From: Cognataquiflexum gelatinilyticum
GTDB taxonomy: Bacteria; Bacteroidota; Bacteroidia; Cytophagales; Cyclobacteriaceae
Assembly: GCF_024813435.1 (NCBI RefSeq)
Contig: NZ_JANAEZ010000005.1
Span: 186,001 to 250,000, forward strand
Direction: 5' to 3'
Length of the DNA stretch: 64,000 bases
This document shows, in pieces, positions 1 to 8,619 of this stretch. Positions within the stretch are counted from its first letter, which is position 1; each line of letters begins with the position of its first letter. Under the pieces are notes generated by a model. It saw only the letters and a list, made by a program, of their open reading frames with translations. It made no database searches and had not been told where the DNA came from. The translations under genes and the position numbers were made by a program.

Positions 1-1356
1 AGAGTCAATGTCCATTGCCCTTTTATGGACGAAATGCTCAATTCGCCCGAGAATCTGTGGCGCACAACCTTTGGTATTGGGGCAAAAATGCTTGGCTTCG
101 CTTTCCTTTCTTTCAAGTTTGGTTCCACATTCCGGGCAATGGTCTATGTATTGAATGGGTTTGGATCCGGGAATTCTATTGTCCAAAACAACCTCGGTGA
201 TCTTGGGGATGATTTCGCCGCCTTTTTCTACCTGCACCATGTCGCCTTCATGCAGGCCAAGTCGGAGTATTTCATTGGCATTGTGAAGGGAGGCTCTTTT
301 GACTGTTGTTCCGGCAAGGTGCACAGGGGCAAGGTTGGCTACGGGAGTAATGGCACCGGTTCTGCCTACTTGGTAAGAGATGGAAAGTAACCTTGTGGCT
401 GCGCTTTCGGCCTGATATTTATATGCAATTGCCCATCGTGGAATCTTTGCGGTGAACCCCAATTCTTCTCTTTGGTCATAGTCGTTGATTTTCAGCACAA
501 CACCATCGGTATCCAAGGGGAGTGAAAAGCGTTTTTCCTTCCATTCTTCAATGAATGTAAGTACGCCTTGGATATCCCTGTATTTGGAATGGGTAGGGGA
601 GACATTGAACCCCCATTTTTCGATCATTGTAATAGCTTCGTCGTGTTTTGTAACTCCGATTTCCTCGCCCAATAATTGGTAAAAGTAGCAGTTCAATCGT
701 CTTTTGGCGACTACAGTGCTGTCTTGCATTTTGATTGTGCCCGAAGCAGCATTTCTTGGATTTGCAAGAAGTGGTTCTCCAAGAATTTCCCTTTCGGCAT
801 TTATCTTTTCAAATTCTTTTTTTGGCAAAAACACTTCTCCCCTCACCTCAAACCGGTCGGGAATATTGTCCCCATGGATTTTCAAGGGGATATTTCTTAT
901 CGTTTTGATGTTTTCGGTGACCACATCTCCACGTGTTCCATCTCCGCGTGTGACTGCTCGGACAAGTTTTCCGTTTTCATATACCAAACTGATGGCCACA
1001 CCGTCAAATTTCAATTCACAGAAATACTCATAATCACGGTGTCCCAATCCTTTGGCTACTCTTTCATCAAAAGCCAAAAGGTCTTCTTCAGAATAGGTGT
1101 TTCCCAAAGAAAGCATCCTGTAGCCATGTTCAGCTGTTTCAAATTCCTTGGTAATGGTTCCGCCAACCCTTTGACTTGGGCTATCAGACTCAAGGAATTC
1201 AGGGCATGCCTTTTCCAGTTTGACCAACTCCTCCAATAACCTGTCAAATTCAAAATCACTGATTTCTGTCCTGTCCTCCTGATAATATAGATGGTTGTGG
1301 TGATTGATTTGCCTGGTTAGTTCAGCAATCCGAGCTTTGGCCTCAGTTGGGTTCAT
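1..1356 (-). CDS. ligA: NAD-dependent DNA ligase LigA (N-terminal 452 codons, runs off left edge)
   Basis: Seals nicks in duplex DNA using NAD+ during replication and repair, in the cytoplasm. The reading frame is open from an ATG at 1356 to base 1. It begins MNPTEAKARIAELTRQ and contains the adenylation motif ELKFDG with Lys at about residue 116, followed by an RGDGTRGD stretch, as in the nucleotidyltransferase domain. The C-terminal part present has a four-Cys zinc finger (CPEC near residue 406 and a second Cys pair near 426-432), then the start of the helix-hairpin-helix region (KRAMDIDS). Family members are about 670 aa, so roughly the last third (HhH and BRCT) lies outside the window. 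It is divergent from the TetR gene. Identification is firm; only the left end is missing. Confidence 0.97.
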   Translation of the reverse strand, partial: MNPTEAKARIAELTRQINHHNHLYYQEDRTEISDFEFDRLLEELVKLEKACPEFLESDSPSQRVGGTITKEFETAEHGYRMLSLGNTYSEEDLLAFDERVAKGLGHRDYEYFCELKFDGVAISLVYENGKLVRAVTRGDGTRGDVVTENIKTIRNIPLKIHGDNIPDRFEVRGEVFLPKKEFEKINAEREILGEPLLANPRNAASGTIKMQDSTVVAKRRLNCYFYQLLGEEIGVTKHDEAITMIEKWGFNVSPTHSKYRDIQGVLTFIEEWKEKRFSLPLDTDGVVLKINDYDQREELGFTAKIPRWAIAYKYQAESAATRLLSISYQVGRTGAITPVANLAPVHLAGTTVKRASLHNANEILRLGLHEGDMVQVEKGGEIIPKITEVVLDNRIPGSKPIQYIDHCPECGTKLERKESEAKHFCPNTKGCAPQILGRIEHFVHKRAMDIDS

Positions 1357-1480
1357 GACGGTATTGGGATGAAAATTAAAAGGTAAGATTCCAAAATTAA
1401 CTTTTGTAGAAAGAAACACCAAGGATTCTTTCAGGCTATTTGACATTTTACACCATGGGGCAAAAATCGATGGGAATGCC

Positions 1481-1488
1481 TATATTTG
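1481..1488 (+). promoter_or_regulatory. -7 box (TATATTTG) of the TetR-family gene
   Basis: The octamer matches the Bacteroidota -7 consensus TAnnTTTG. It lies 18 bp before the ATG at 1506, so transcription would start near 1494. This rules against upstream in-frame starts such as 1440, which overlap or precede the box. I see no good TTG box at the expected -33 distance. Confidence 0.5.
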
Positions 1489-1505
1489 CCCCTCTATTCC
1501 AATCG

Positions 1506-2138
1506 ATGAGTAAGAAATCAGATATCGAAGCCAAAATCCTAGAAGTAGCCTACCTATACTTTATCAAGAAAGGCTATAAAAATACCACCATGGATGAAAT
1601 TGCCCAGGAATTGGGTATGAGTAAGAAGACACTTTATAAGTATTTTCCCGGTAAATTAGAACTTTTGGGTGCTACTTTTGACGTGCTAAAAACCAAACTT
1701 TCAATCAAGGTCAGTATGCTTTTGGAGAACAAGCTCATTCCATACACAGTCAAATTAAAATCACTGCTGACAACCGTTGCCTCTGATGTATCCACAATCA
1801 ACCCCAAGATATTGGATGAACTTCGTGACCATGCACCATCCATTTGGGCTGATTTATTGGCATATATCAGAGAATCCGGGTATTTGAGATTTCAAAAACT
1901 GATTCAGGAAGGCATTGAAAAGGGATATGTACTCCCTTCGGTCAATGTTTCTTTTATTGTATTTATCTATACTTCCGCGATACAAAATCTGATAGACCAC
2001 AAATTTTTAAGTCAGTTTCCTGAGGAAATGCGCGCAAGTTTCAAACTCAGTCCTGCTGAAATCTACGATCAGGCCATTCAGATCATTTACACCGGCATAC
2101 TTACGGAAGATGCACGCAAAGAAATGGCCTTAATTTGA
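1506..2138 (+). CDS. TetR/AcrR-family transcriptional regulator
   Basis: Cytoplasmic DNA-binding repressor, 210 aa from ATG 1506. The N-terminal TetR helix-turn-helix is clear at about residues 10-55 (GYKNTTMDEIAQELGMSKKT, then LYKYFPGK). The rest is a helical ligand-binding and dimerisation domain with no recognisable subfamily. An upstream in-frame start at 1440 would add 22 residues. I reject it because the TATATTTG -7 box sits inside that extension and TetR proteins normally start 8-12 residues before the first helix. The gene sits between divergent ligA and co-directional metG, 50 bp upstream of metG, which has its own -7 box. The target is unknown; nothing nearby looks like an obvious efflux pump under its control. 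Confidence 0.9.
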   Translation: MSKKSDIEAKILEVAYLYFIKKGYKNTTMDEIAQELGMSKKTLYKYFPGKLELLGATFDVLKTKLSIKVSMLLENKLIPYTVKLKSLLTTVASDVSTINPKILDELRDHAPSIWADLLAYIRESGYLRFQKLIQEGIEKGYVLPSVNVSFIVFIYTSAIQNLIDHKFLSQFPEEMRASFKLSPAEIYDQAIQIIYTGILTEDARKEMALI

Positions 2139-2174
2139 AATCAATTTCCAACTTACCCATTCCATTCTAATTTC

Positions 2175-2182
2175 TACCTTTG
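2175..2182 (+). promoter_or_regulatory. -7 box (TACCTTTG) of metG, close enough for a leaderless or near-leaderless mRNA
   Basis: Exact TAnnTTTG match whose last base is only 7 nt from the metG ATG at 2189. With the usual 5-7 nt from the box to +1, transcription would begin at or within 2 nt of the start codon. No convincing -33 TTG is seen upstream. Confidence 0.5.
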
Positions 2183-2188
2183 CGGCTT

Positions 2189-4249
2189 ATGAAACCAAGC
2201 GAATTCAAAAGATATACAATCACTGCTGCGCTGCCTTATGCCAATGGTCCTTTGCACATCGGTCACTTGGCTGGATGCTATATTCCTGCTGACATCTATG
2301 TGAGATACCTGCGTTCACAAGGTCGAGATGTGGCTTTTGTCGGTGGGTCTGATGAGCATGGCGTTGCCATCACCATTAAAGCAAGGAAAGAAGGAATAAG
2401 TCCCCAAGAAGTCGTGGACAAATACCACGAGCTGATGAAAAAGAGCTTTCAGGAATTTGGGATAAGTTTTGACCATTATTCAAGGACTTCCGCGAAAATC
2501 CATCATGAAACTGCTTCAGGATTTTTTCGGGACCTTTATGACAAAGGAGAATTTCTTGAACAGACCACCGAACAGTATTTTGATGAGGAAGCCGGACAGT
2601 TTCTCGCTGATAGATATATAGAAGGCACTTGCCCCAAATGTGGCAATGAACATGCTTACGGAGACCAATGTGAAAGATGTGGATCTTCACTCAGTCCAAC
2701 GGAACTGATCAATCCGAAATCCAAACTGTCAGGCAATACCCCTGTATTGAAGGAAACCAAGCATTGGTTTCTCGATTTGGCCAAATACACAGATTTTCTC
2801 AAAAACTGGATTTTGGTCGACCATGCTCAAGATTGGAAAAACAATGTACTTGGACAGTGTCGCTCTTGGTTGGAAGCCGGTGACGGATTGCAGGCGAGGT
2901 CGATGACAAGAGATATGGATTGGGGAATTCCTGTACCCGTCGAAGGAGCGGAAGGAAAGGTCCTCTATGTATGGTTTGATGCACCGATAGGCTACATCTC
3001 CAGTACGAAAGAATGGGCAGCTGAAAAAGGGATCGATTGGGAGCCTTATTGGAGGTCAGAAGATACCAAATTGGTTCATTTCATCGGCAAGGACAATATC
3101 GTTTTCCATTGTATTGTTTTCCCCGCTATTCTCAAAACTCACGGAGGATATGTGCTTCCGGACAATGTACCCGCAAATGAATTTCTGAATCTCGAAGGAG
3201 ACAAAATATCTACTTCACGAAATTGGGCGGTCTGGCTGCACGAATACCTGGAGCAATTTCCGGACAAACAGGATGTATTGCGCTATGTCTTGACTGCAAA
3301 TGCTCCCGAAACCAAGGACAATGATTTTACCTGGAAGGATTTTCAATCCCGAAACAACTCAGAGCTTGTGGCCATTTATGGCAATTTTGTGAACAGGGCA
3401 GTTGTGCTGACACATAAGTTTTTTGATGGGAATGTACCCGGAATGGGACCATTGAATGACTTGGACAAAGATGCTTTGGAAGCGTTGAAATCCTTCCCTG
3501 AAAAAATTGCAGCCTCTATCGAAAGGTACCGATTTAGAGAAGCACTTTCATTTGTGATGGATTTCGCCCGTACGGGAAACAAATACCTTGCAGAAACAGA
3601 ACCTTGGAAAACCATCAAAGAGGACAGGGAAAGAACAGGGACAATCCTCAATATTGCCCTTAATTTTGCCGCAAACCTGGCCATTGTTGCAGAACCGTTT
3701 TTGCCTTTCACTTCGGCTAAAATCTTTGGGATGTTTGGTCTACAGGGATTGAAATGGTCAGATGCAGGAAGTCATGAATTGTTGCAGATCGGTCAAGAAA
3801 TCTTTGAGGCGGCTCTGTTGTTTGACAAAATCGAGGATGCTACGGTGGAAGCCCAAATCCAAAAACTTTTGGACACCAAAAAACAGAATGAAATCGCAAA
3901 TGCCATAGCAGAACCTATGAAAGATATTATTTCCTATGAGGATTTTGCTAAACTCGACATGAGGGTGGTAAAAGTCCTGACTGCTGAACCAATGCCAAAA
4001 TCCAAAAAGCTGCTCAGATTGACGGTGGATACAGGTTTGGGAGTGAAAACAGTTTTGAGTGGCGTGGCAGAACATTTCCAACCTGAGGATCTGATTGGAA
4101 AGCAGGTTACCATGTTGATCAACCTTGCGCCAAGAAAGATGATGGGGATAGACTCTGAAGGGATGATCTTGATGGCCGAAGACCGGGACGGCAGCCTAAG
4201 GCTTCTTCAACCCAATACTCCAACATCTGAAGGATCGACGATTTCCTGA
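2189..4249 (+). CDS. metG: Methionyl-tRNA synthetase with C-terminal tRNA-binding domain
   Basis: Charges tRNA-Met with methionine in the cytoplasm; 686 aa. The class I HIGH motif is at residues 23-26 (PLHIGHLAG). The knuckle zinc site is CPKCGNEHAYGDQCERCG near residue 148. The KMSKS-equivalent loop is GDKISTSR near residue 339. From about residue 585 there is an EMAP/Trbp111-type tRNA-binding domain (KLDMRVVKVL to the end), so this is the long MetG type. The open frame also allows a TTG start at 2180; the ATG at 2189 is preferred because the -7 box ends at 2182. A rho-independent terminator follows directly. Confidence 0.98.
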   Translation: MKPSEFKRYTITAALPYANGPLHIGHLAGCYIPADIYVRYLRSQGRDVAFVGGSDEHGVAITIKARKEGISPQEVVDKYHELMKKSFQEFGISFDHYSRTSAKIHHETASGFFRDLYDKGEFLEQTTEQYFDEEAGQFLADRYIEGTCPKCGNEHAYGDQCERCGSSLSPTELINPKSKLSGNTPVLKETKHWFLDLAKYTDFLKNWILVDHAQDWKNNVLGQCRSWLEAGDGLQARSMTRDMDWGIPVPVEGAEGKVLYVWFDAPIGYISSTKEWAAEKGIDWEPYWRSEDTKLVHFIGKDNIVFHCIVFPAILKTHGGYVLPDNVPANEFLNLEGDKISTSRNWAVWLHEYLEQFPDKQDVLRYVLTANAPETKDNDFTWKDFQSRNNSELVAIYGNFVNRAVVLTHKFFDGNVPGMGPLNDLDKDALEALKSFPEKIAASIERYRFREALSFVMDFARTGNKYLAETEPWKTIKEDRERTGTILNIALNFAANLAIVAEPFLPFTSAKIFGMFGLQGLKWSDAGSHELLQIGQEIFEAALLFDKIEDATVEAQIQKLLDTKKQNEIANAIAEPMKDIISYEDFAKLDMRVVKVLTAEPMPKSKKLLRLTVDTGLGVKTVLSGVAEHFQPEDLIGKQVTMLINLAPRKMMGIDSEGMILMAEDRDGSLRLLQPNTPTSEGSTIS

Positions 4250-4271
4250 TATTAAATACGCTGAATGGAAT

Positions 4272-4310
4272 GCCTTGAATTGAAAATCAGTTCAAGGCTT
4301 TTTTATTTTT
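4272..4310 (+). terminator. Intrinsic terminator after metG
   Basis: Arms GCCTTGAA (4272-4279) and TTCAAGGC (4291-4298) are perfect complements with an 11-nt loop, followed by a T-rich tract. It sits 23 bp after the metG stop. Confidence 0.85.
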
Positions 4311-4435
4311 AATAATTTCTTAATGATCAGATATTAATTTTATCAATTTGATGAATCAGAGTCCAAGTTTTTGTTTGTTTTTCAAAATCCGCTATATTCA
4401 AGCCATATCATTTTTAAATCCAAAAAACAGGCCAT

Positions 4436-5863
4436 ATGGAGACGAATCAATACCAAGTTGGGGATAATTTTGATGAAATGTTTGCCAAAGAGGGTCAGGT
4501 GAGGCCCCATTATCAGGAATTTCTCAAACTTTTGGGAAAAACCACTTCAAAAAGGATGTCCCATCTTCAATACTCTGCCAATAAGACTCAGGTAGCGATG
4601 GGGATGACTTTCAATGTCTACCATGATAATCAGGGGATGGAAAAAATCCTTCACCTAGATATTATCCCAAGGATTATCGCGCATCAGGAATGGAAGAAAA
4701 TCGAAGCAGGACTGAAGCAGCGGATCCATACACTCAACCTTTTTTTGCAGGATATTTATAATGACAGAAAAGTACTGAAGGACAAAATTGTACCGGAAGA
4801 CCTTATTCTTGGCAGCAAGGATTACCTCAAACCCTGTGAAGGACTTACACCTCCCAAAGGAATTTGGTGCCACATCACGGGAACAGACTTGGTCCGGAAC
4901 AATGACGGAAACTATTTTATTCTAGAGGATAATCTCCGCTGTCCGTCGGGTGTGTCCTACATGCTCGAGAGCCGTGAAATCATCAAGCGCGCTTATCCCG
5001 ACCTATTCAATAAATTGGGTGTGATGCCTGTTTCGGATTATCCGGTCAAGCTTTTGAAAATGCTTCAATTCATTTCCAATAAAGAAAAGCCTGTTGTCGG
5101 GGTTTTGACTCCGGGGATTTATAATTCTGCGTATTTTGAGCATTCCTATCTTGCTTTGCAGATGGGAGTGGAGTTGGTTTCGGGTGTGGATTTGATCACC
5201 AAAGGCAAGAAAGTCTTTATGCAGACTACCAAGGGATTGGAGCAGATTGATGTTTTGTACAGAAGGATTGATGACACATTCCTAGACCCCTTGACCTTCA
5301 ACCCACATTCTATGCTGGGCATACCGGGGATATTTGAAGCCTATAAGGCTGGAAATATTGCGCTCGCCAATGCGCCTGGAACAGGGGTGGCGGATGACAA
5401 AGCTGTCTATGCCTATGTTCCGAGATTGATCAAATATTACCTTGGTGAAGATCCGATTTTGGAAAATGTACCTACCTACCTCTGCAGAGAAGAACAGGAT
5501 AGAAAATATGTATTGGACAATATTGAAGACCTTGTCGTAAAAGAAACCAATGCTGCAGGAGGTTACGGCATGCTGATAGGTCCCAAAGCCACCAAAGAAG
5601 AACATGCCAAATTCAGGAACCTTGTCAAAAACAATCCGACCAATTATATCGCGCAGCCCACCTTATCCTTATCCACAGTACCAACTTTGACTGACAATGG
5701 ATTGGAAGGAAGGCACGTGGATTTGAGACCTTATATTTTGTATGGACAAGAAATCGAAGTGATACCCGGAGCGCTGACGAGGGTGGCATTGAAAAAAGGG
5801 TCATTGGTAGTTAACAGCTCCCAAGGCGGGGGAAGTAAAGATACTTGGGTTTTATATAATTAA
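4436..5863 (+). CDS. Circularly permuted ATP-grasp family protein (DUF404/DUF407 type)
   Basis: Predicted ATP-dependent carboxylate-amine ligase of the circularly permuted ATP-grasp family; 475 aa, cytoplasmic. Diagnostic segments are FILEDNLRCPSGVSYMLE (about residues 160-180), KETNAAGGYGMLIGPKA (about 370), and GRHVDLRPYILYG near 430. It is first of a four-gene operon: the alpha-E gene starts 6 bp after its stop, then the Anbu-type protease and the transglutaminase. Iyer, Aravind and colleagues predicted from this kind of neighbourhood that such systems make and process a peptide or amide-linked product. The chemistry in this organism is unknown. The family call is firm; the substrate is not known. 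Confidence 0.93.
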   Translation: METNQYQVGDNFDEMFAKEGQVRPHYQEFLKLLGKTTSKRMSHLQYSANKTQVAMGMTFNVYHDNQGMEKILHLDIIPRIIAHQEWKKIEAGLKQRIHTLNLFLQDIYNDRKVLKDKIVPEDLILGSKDYLKPCEGLTPPKGIWCHITGTDLVRNNDGNYFILEDNLRCPSGVSYMLESREIIKRAYPDLFNKLGVMPVSDYPVKLLKMLQFISNKEKPVVGVLTPGIYNSAYFEHSYLALQMGVELVSGVDLITKGKKVFMQTTKGLEQIDVLYRRIDDTFLDPLTFNPHSMLGIPGIFEAYKAGNIALANAPGTGVADDKAVYAYVPRLIKYYLGEDPILENVPTYLCREEQDRKYVLDNIEDLVVKETNAAGGYGMLIGPKATKEEHAKFRNLVKNNPTNYIAQPTLSLSTVPTLTDNGLEGRHVDLRPYILYGQEIEVIPGALTRVALKKGSLVVNSSQGGGSKDTWVLYN

Positions 5864-5869
5864 AATACT

Positions 5870-6850
5870 ATGCTAAGTAGAGTTGCAAGTTCGATATATT
5901 GGCTGGGGAGATACCTCGAAAGGGCCGAAAATTATTCCAGGTTTATTGATGTGAATTTCAACCTGATGCTTGACCTTCCACCTGACTTGAAAGAGCAGTG
6001 GGAACCCTTGGTCATCACCACAGGCGACAATGAAATCTATAAAACCAAGCATAAAAACTTTGAAAGAAAGGATGTTATCCATTTTCTGACATTTGATTCA
6101 GATAATCCAAACTCGATCATTTCTTCTATCTCTTATGCCAGAGAAAATGCAAGGGTAATCCGTGAAAACCTAACCAAGGAAACTTGGGAAAATCTAAATG
6201 AATTGTATCATTTTGTTTTGAAAAGGGCTGATAAAAAAGACTGGAACAAAGAAGACCCCAGGGCTTTTTTTGAAAGTGTAAAAAATCAAGTGCTTCTGCT
6301 TTATGGGCTTGCTGACAGTACTGTGGCAAGGACAGAAGGCTGGTATTTTAGGCAATTGGGGCTGTTTTTGGAACGGGCAGATAAGACCAGCAGGATTGTA
6401 GATGTCAAATATCATATTTTGCTACCAGCACCGAGTTTGGTAGGTAGTCCATTGGATTTCCTTCATTGGACGGCTTTGTTAAAGTCAGTAACAGCTTTTA
6501 ATACCTATAGAAGGATGTACGGAAATATTGAGCCAGCCAAAGTGGTTGAGTTTCTTATTTTGAATAAGTATTTTCCAAGGTCTGTTTTTTATTGCATCAG
6601 AGAGGCAGAGAGTTGTCTTCACAAAATTTCCGGTCTGGCGGATAGCGGTTACAAGAATTCTGCAGAAAAAGCCATCGGGGAATTGAGATCAAACCTGGAA
6701 TTTACCGATGTGGAAGAAATCATAAACATGGGTCTTCACGAATACCTTGACCAACTCCAAATAAAAATAAATGATGTTTCAAATAAAATAAATACCAACT
6801 TCTTCCAAATTAAGGATAACTTTATCAATCAAACACAGATTCAGGAATGA
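5870..6850 (+). CDS. Alpha-E domain protein (DUF403)
   Basis: All-helical protein of 326 aa found almost always beside circularly permuted ATP-grasp genes; its biochemical role is unresolved. The N-terminus MLSRVASSIYWLGRYLERAE is the family signature. A second characteristic segment is RQLGLFLERADKTSRIVDVK near residue 165. No signal peptide or membrane segment is seen. Its TGA overlaps the ATG of the next gene (ATGA at 6847-6850), so the two are probably translationally coupled. Confidence 0.93.
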   Translation: MLSRVASSIYWLGRYLERAENYSRFIDVNFNLMLDLPPDLKEQWEPLVITTGDNEIYKTKHKNFERKDVIHFLTFDSDNPNSIISSISYARENARVIRENLTKETWENLNELYHFVLKRADKKDWNKEDPRAFFESVKNQVLLLYGLADSTVARTEGWYFRQLGLFLERADKTSRIVDVKYHILLPAPSLVGSPLDFLHWTALLKSVTAFNTYRRMYGNIEPAKVVEFLILNKYFPRSVFYCIREAESCLHKISGLADSGYKNSAEKAIGELRSNLEFTDVEEIINMGLHEYLDQLQIKINDVSNKINTNFFQIKDNFINQTQIQE

Positions 6851-7578
6851 CCTTTTGCCTAGGAATAAAAACAAAAAACGGCCTGATTGGCCTATCTGAC
6901 ACCCGCATCACTTCAGGAAACGAAACTACTACTTCCAAAAAAGTCTTTACGGTAAATAGAGAGAAACATTCCTTTTTTATCATGACTTCGGGTTTGCGGT
7001 CTGTAAGGGACAAGGCAATCACCTATTTTTCTGAAGTCATTGAAGACCAAGATGCCAACTTTACCAAGCTTTATAAAGCCGTCAATGAATTTGGAAATCA
7101 GGTAAAAATTGTTGCAAAAGAGGATAAAGAATATCTAGAAGAATCAGGACTTAAATTCAATTTATTTTCAATTATTGGAGGCCAATTGGAGCATGATAAA
7201 GTGCCAAAGCTATACCTGCTTTATCCACAAGGAAATTGGATAGAAATCAGAAGGGGCACGCCTTTTGTCATCATAGGAAATACAGGTGCAGGCAATCCTG
7301 TTTTGAGAAGATCCTTGAGTTATGAAGAATCTTTGGATTATGCTTTGAAATGTGCTTTCCTTGCATTTGATGCCACAAGGATTTCAGCCAATGATGTAGA
7401 TTACCCGATTGATACTGTGATTTTGGAAAATGACACCTATCATACTATTGAAAAAAGGTTTGAGCAAAAAGAACTTGAACATATTTCTGCTTTTTGGAAT
7501 AACCGGTTAAAGGAAGCGATAAAGGTATTACCGGCGGAAGTTTTGCAAAAAGCTTTTCGGGAGTTTGAAATAGTATGA
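6847..7578 (+). CDS. Anbu-type (ancestral beta-subunit) proteasome homolog, N-terminal threonine hydrolase
   Basis: Ntn-hydrolase related to 20S proteasome beta subunits; 243 aa, cytoplasmic. The sequence begins M-T-F-C-L-G. Removing Met exposes Thr1, the expected nucleophile. Asp17 falls in LSDTRITSG and Lys30/31 in TTSKKVF, matching the Thr/Asp/Lys set. A GNTGAGNPVLRR segment near residue 140 and a later YPIDTVIL-like strand agree with the Anbu/COG3484 family. There is no propeptide. The position between alpha-E and transglutaminase genes is the standard Anbu operon context. Known Anbu proteins form lock-washer-like oligomers and have weak or unknown peptidase substrates; activity here is inferred only from the preserved residues. 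Confidence 0.9.
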   Translation: MTFCLGIKTKNGLIGLSDTRITSGNETTTSKKVFTVNREKHSFFIMTSGLRSVRDKAITYFSEVIEDQDANFTKLYKAVNEFGNQVKIVAKEDKEYLEESGLKFNLFSIIGGQLEHDKVPKLYLLYPQGNWIEIRRGTPFVIIGNTGAGNPVLRRSLSYEESLDYALKCAFLAFDATRISANDVDYPIDTVILENDTYHTIEKRFEQKELEHISAFWNNRLKEAIKVLPAEVLQKAFREFEIV

Positions 7579-7588
7579 ATTTAAAGAA

Positions 7589-8428
7589 ATGAAATTAAGA
7601 ATCAGACATTCAACAAGATATACTTACGATCAGAAAGTACAGCTTAACATCCACGAATTTTATCTGATTCCTTTACAACGTTTTTATTTCAAAGTTTTAA
7701 ACTCAAATTGGACTGTTTTTCCCACTCCTCTTGGGTTTCATGAAAGGATCAATTTTGAGAACAACCCCTACTTTCAAGCTTGGTTTACAGGTGAATCGGA
7801 TTTTTTGGAAATCAAAAGTGATTTTGAAATAGAAGTTGGGGAGTTTAATCCCTACGGATTTATCATCCAACCGCAACCCGTCTTTCCATTTGAGACCTTT
7901 TCTTATCCTGAGGAAGTCAGAGACTATTTAAGGATATATATTGAGGGAGAAAAACTGCCCGGATTGGATGAATTCCTCAAAAGTATGATGAAAGAATCAG
8001 ATGGTCTTGTAGGTTTTTTAGTTTTGCTTTTGGCCAAAATCCATTCCAATTGGGAACATATCATCCGTCATGAGGAGGGTATTATGCCTTTGGGGGAGGT
8101 TTTTGAAAGTAAAATTGGTTCTTGCCGTGATTTATCATGGATGCTGATGTCCATGCTGAGAAGTATCGGATTAGCCTGCAGGTTTGTCAGCGGCTATGCT
8201 TTCAACCCTGAATTGGACGCTGGACACGAGCTTCATGCTTGGGTTGAAGTATTTCTTCCCGGAGCTTCTTGGATTGGTTTGGATCCAAGTTTGGGATTAT
8301 TGGCAGATAGCCGATATATTCCTTTGGCAATCAGCTATGACCCAAAGTTTGCATCGCCGGTTGTAGGGAATTACGGCGGCGCCTCTCAGTCTCATTTGAC
8401 CACTGATGTGGTGATTAAGGTTGTTTGA
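7589..8428 (+). CDS. Transglutaminase-like cysteine peptidase family protein
   Basis: 279 aa, with the N-terminal bacterial transglutaminase-associated beta domain (MKLRIRHSTRYTYDQKVQLN) followed by the catalytic core. The triad is visible: Cys in KIGSCRDLSWML (about residue 178), His in ELHAWVEVFLPG (about 215), and Asp in WIGLDPSLGLL. No signal peptide is seen, so it is probably cytoplasmic. It starts 10 bp after the Anbu gene and ends the operon. In this neighbourhood it is usually proposed to make or break amide bonds in the same pathway as the ATP-grasp enzyme and the Ntn-hydrolase. That role is inference. Confidence 0.92.
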   Translation: MKLRIRHSTRYTYDQKVQLNIHEFYLIPLQRFYFKVLNSNWTVFPTPLGFHERINFENNPYFQAWFTGESDFLEIKSDFEIEVGEFNPYGFIIQPQPVFPFETFSYPEEVRDYLRIYIEGEKLPGLDEFLKSMMKESDGLVGFLVLLLAKIHSNWEHIIRHEEGIMPLGEVFESKIGSCRDLSWMLMSMLRSIGLACRFVSGYAFNPELDAGHELHAWVEVFLPGASWIGLDPSLGLLADSRYIPLAISYDPKFASPVVGNYGGASQSHLTTDVVIKVV

Positions 8429-8619
8429 TTTTTTTTAACTAGGAAACACACTGGATTTCATTAATTCGTATTCCTCAATTTGTGTTGATCAGAAGATGAT
8501 TTTTTACAAGGTATAAGTTCAATCTTTTCCAAGACATACCTTTTTTCAATAGTTTATCTTGACCAAAATGAACAAAATCCAATCTTATTATGTATACAGG
8601 ATTGTAAAACTTCAAAGAA

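Noticed and set aside
676..1239. 187-aa plus-strand ORF
   Set aside because: It lies entirely over ligA on the other strand, and its translation has no recognisable protein features.
1440..1505. Longer N-terminus of the TetR protein
   Set aside because: The extension contains the -7 promoter box and does not resemble TetR N-termini.
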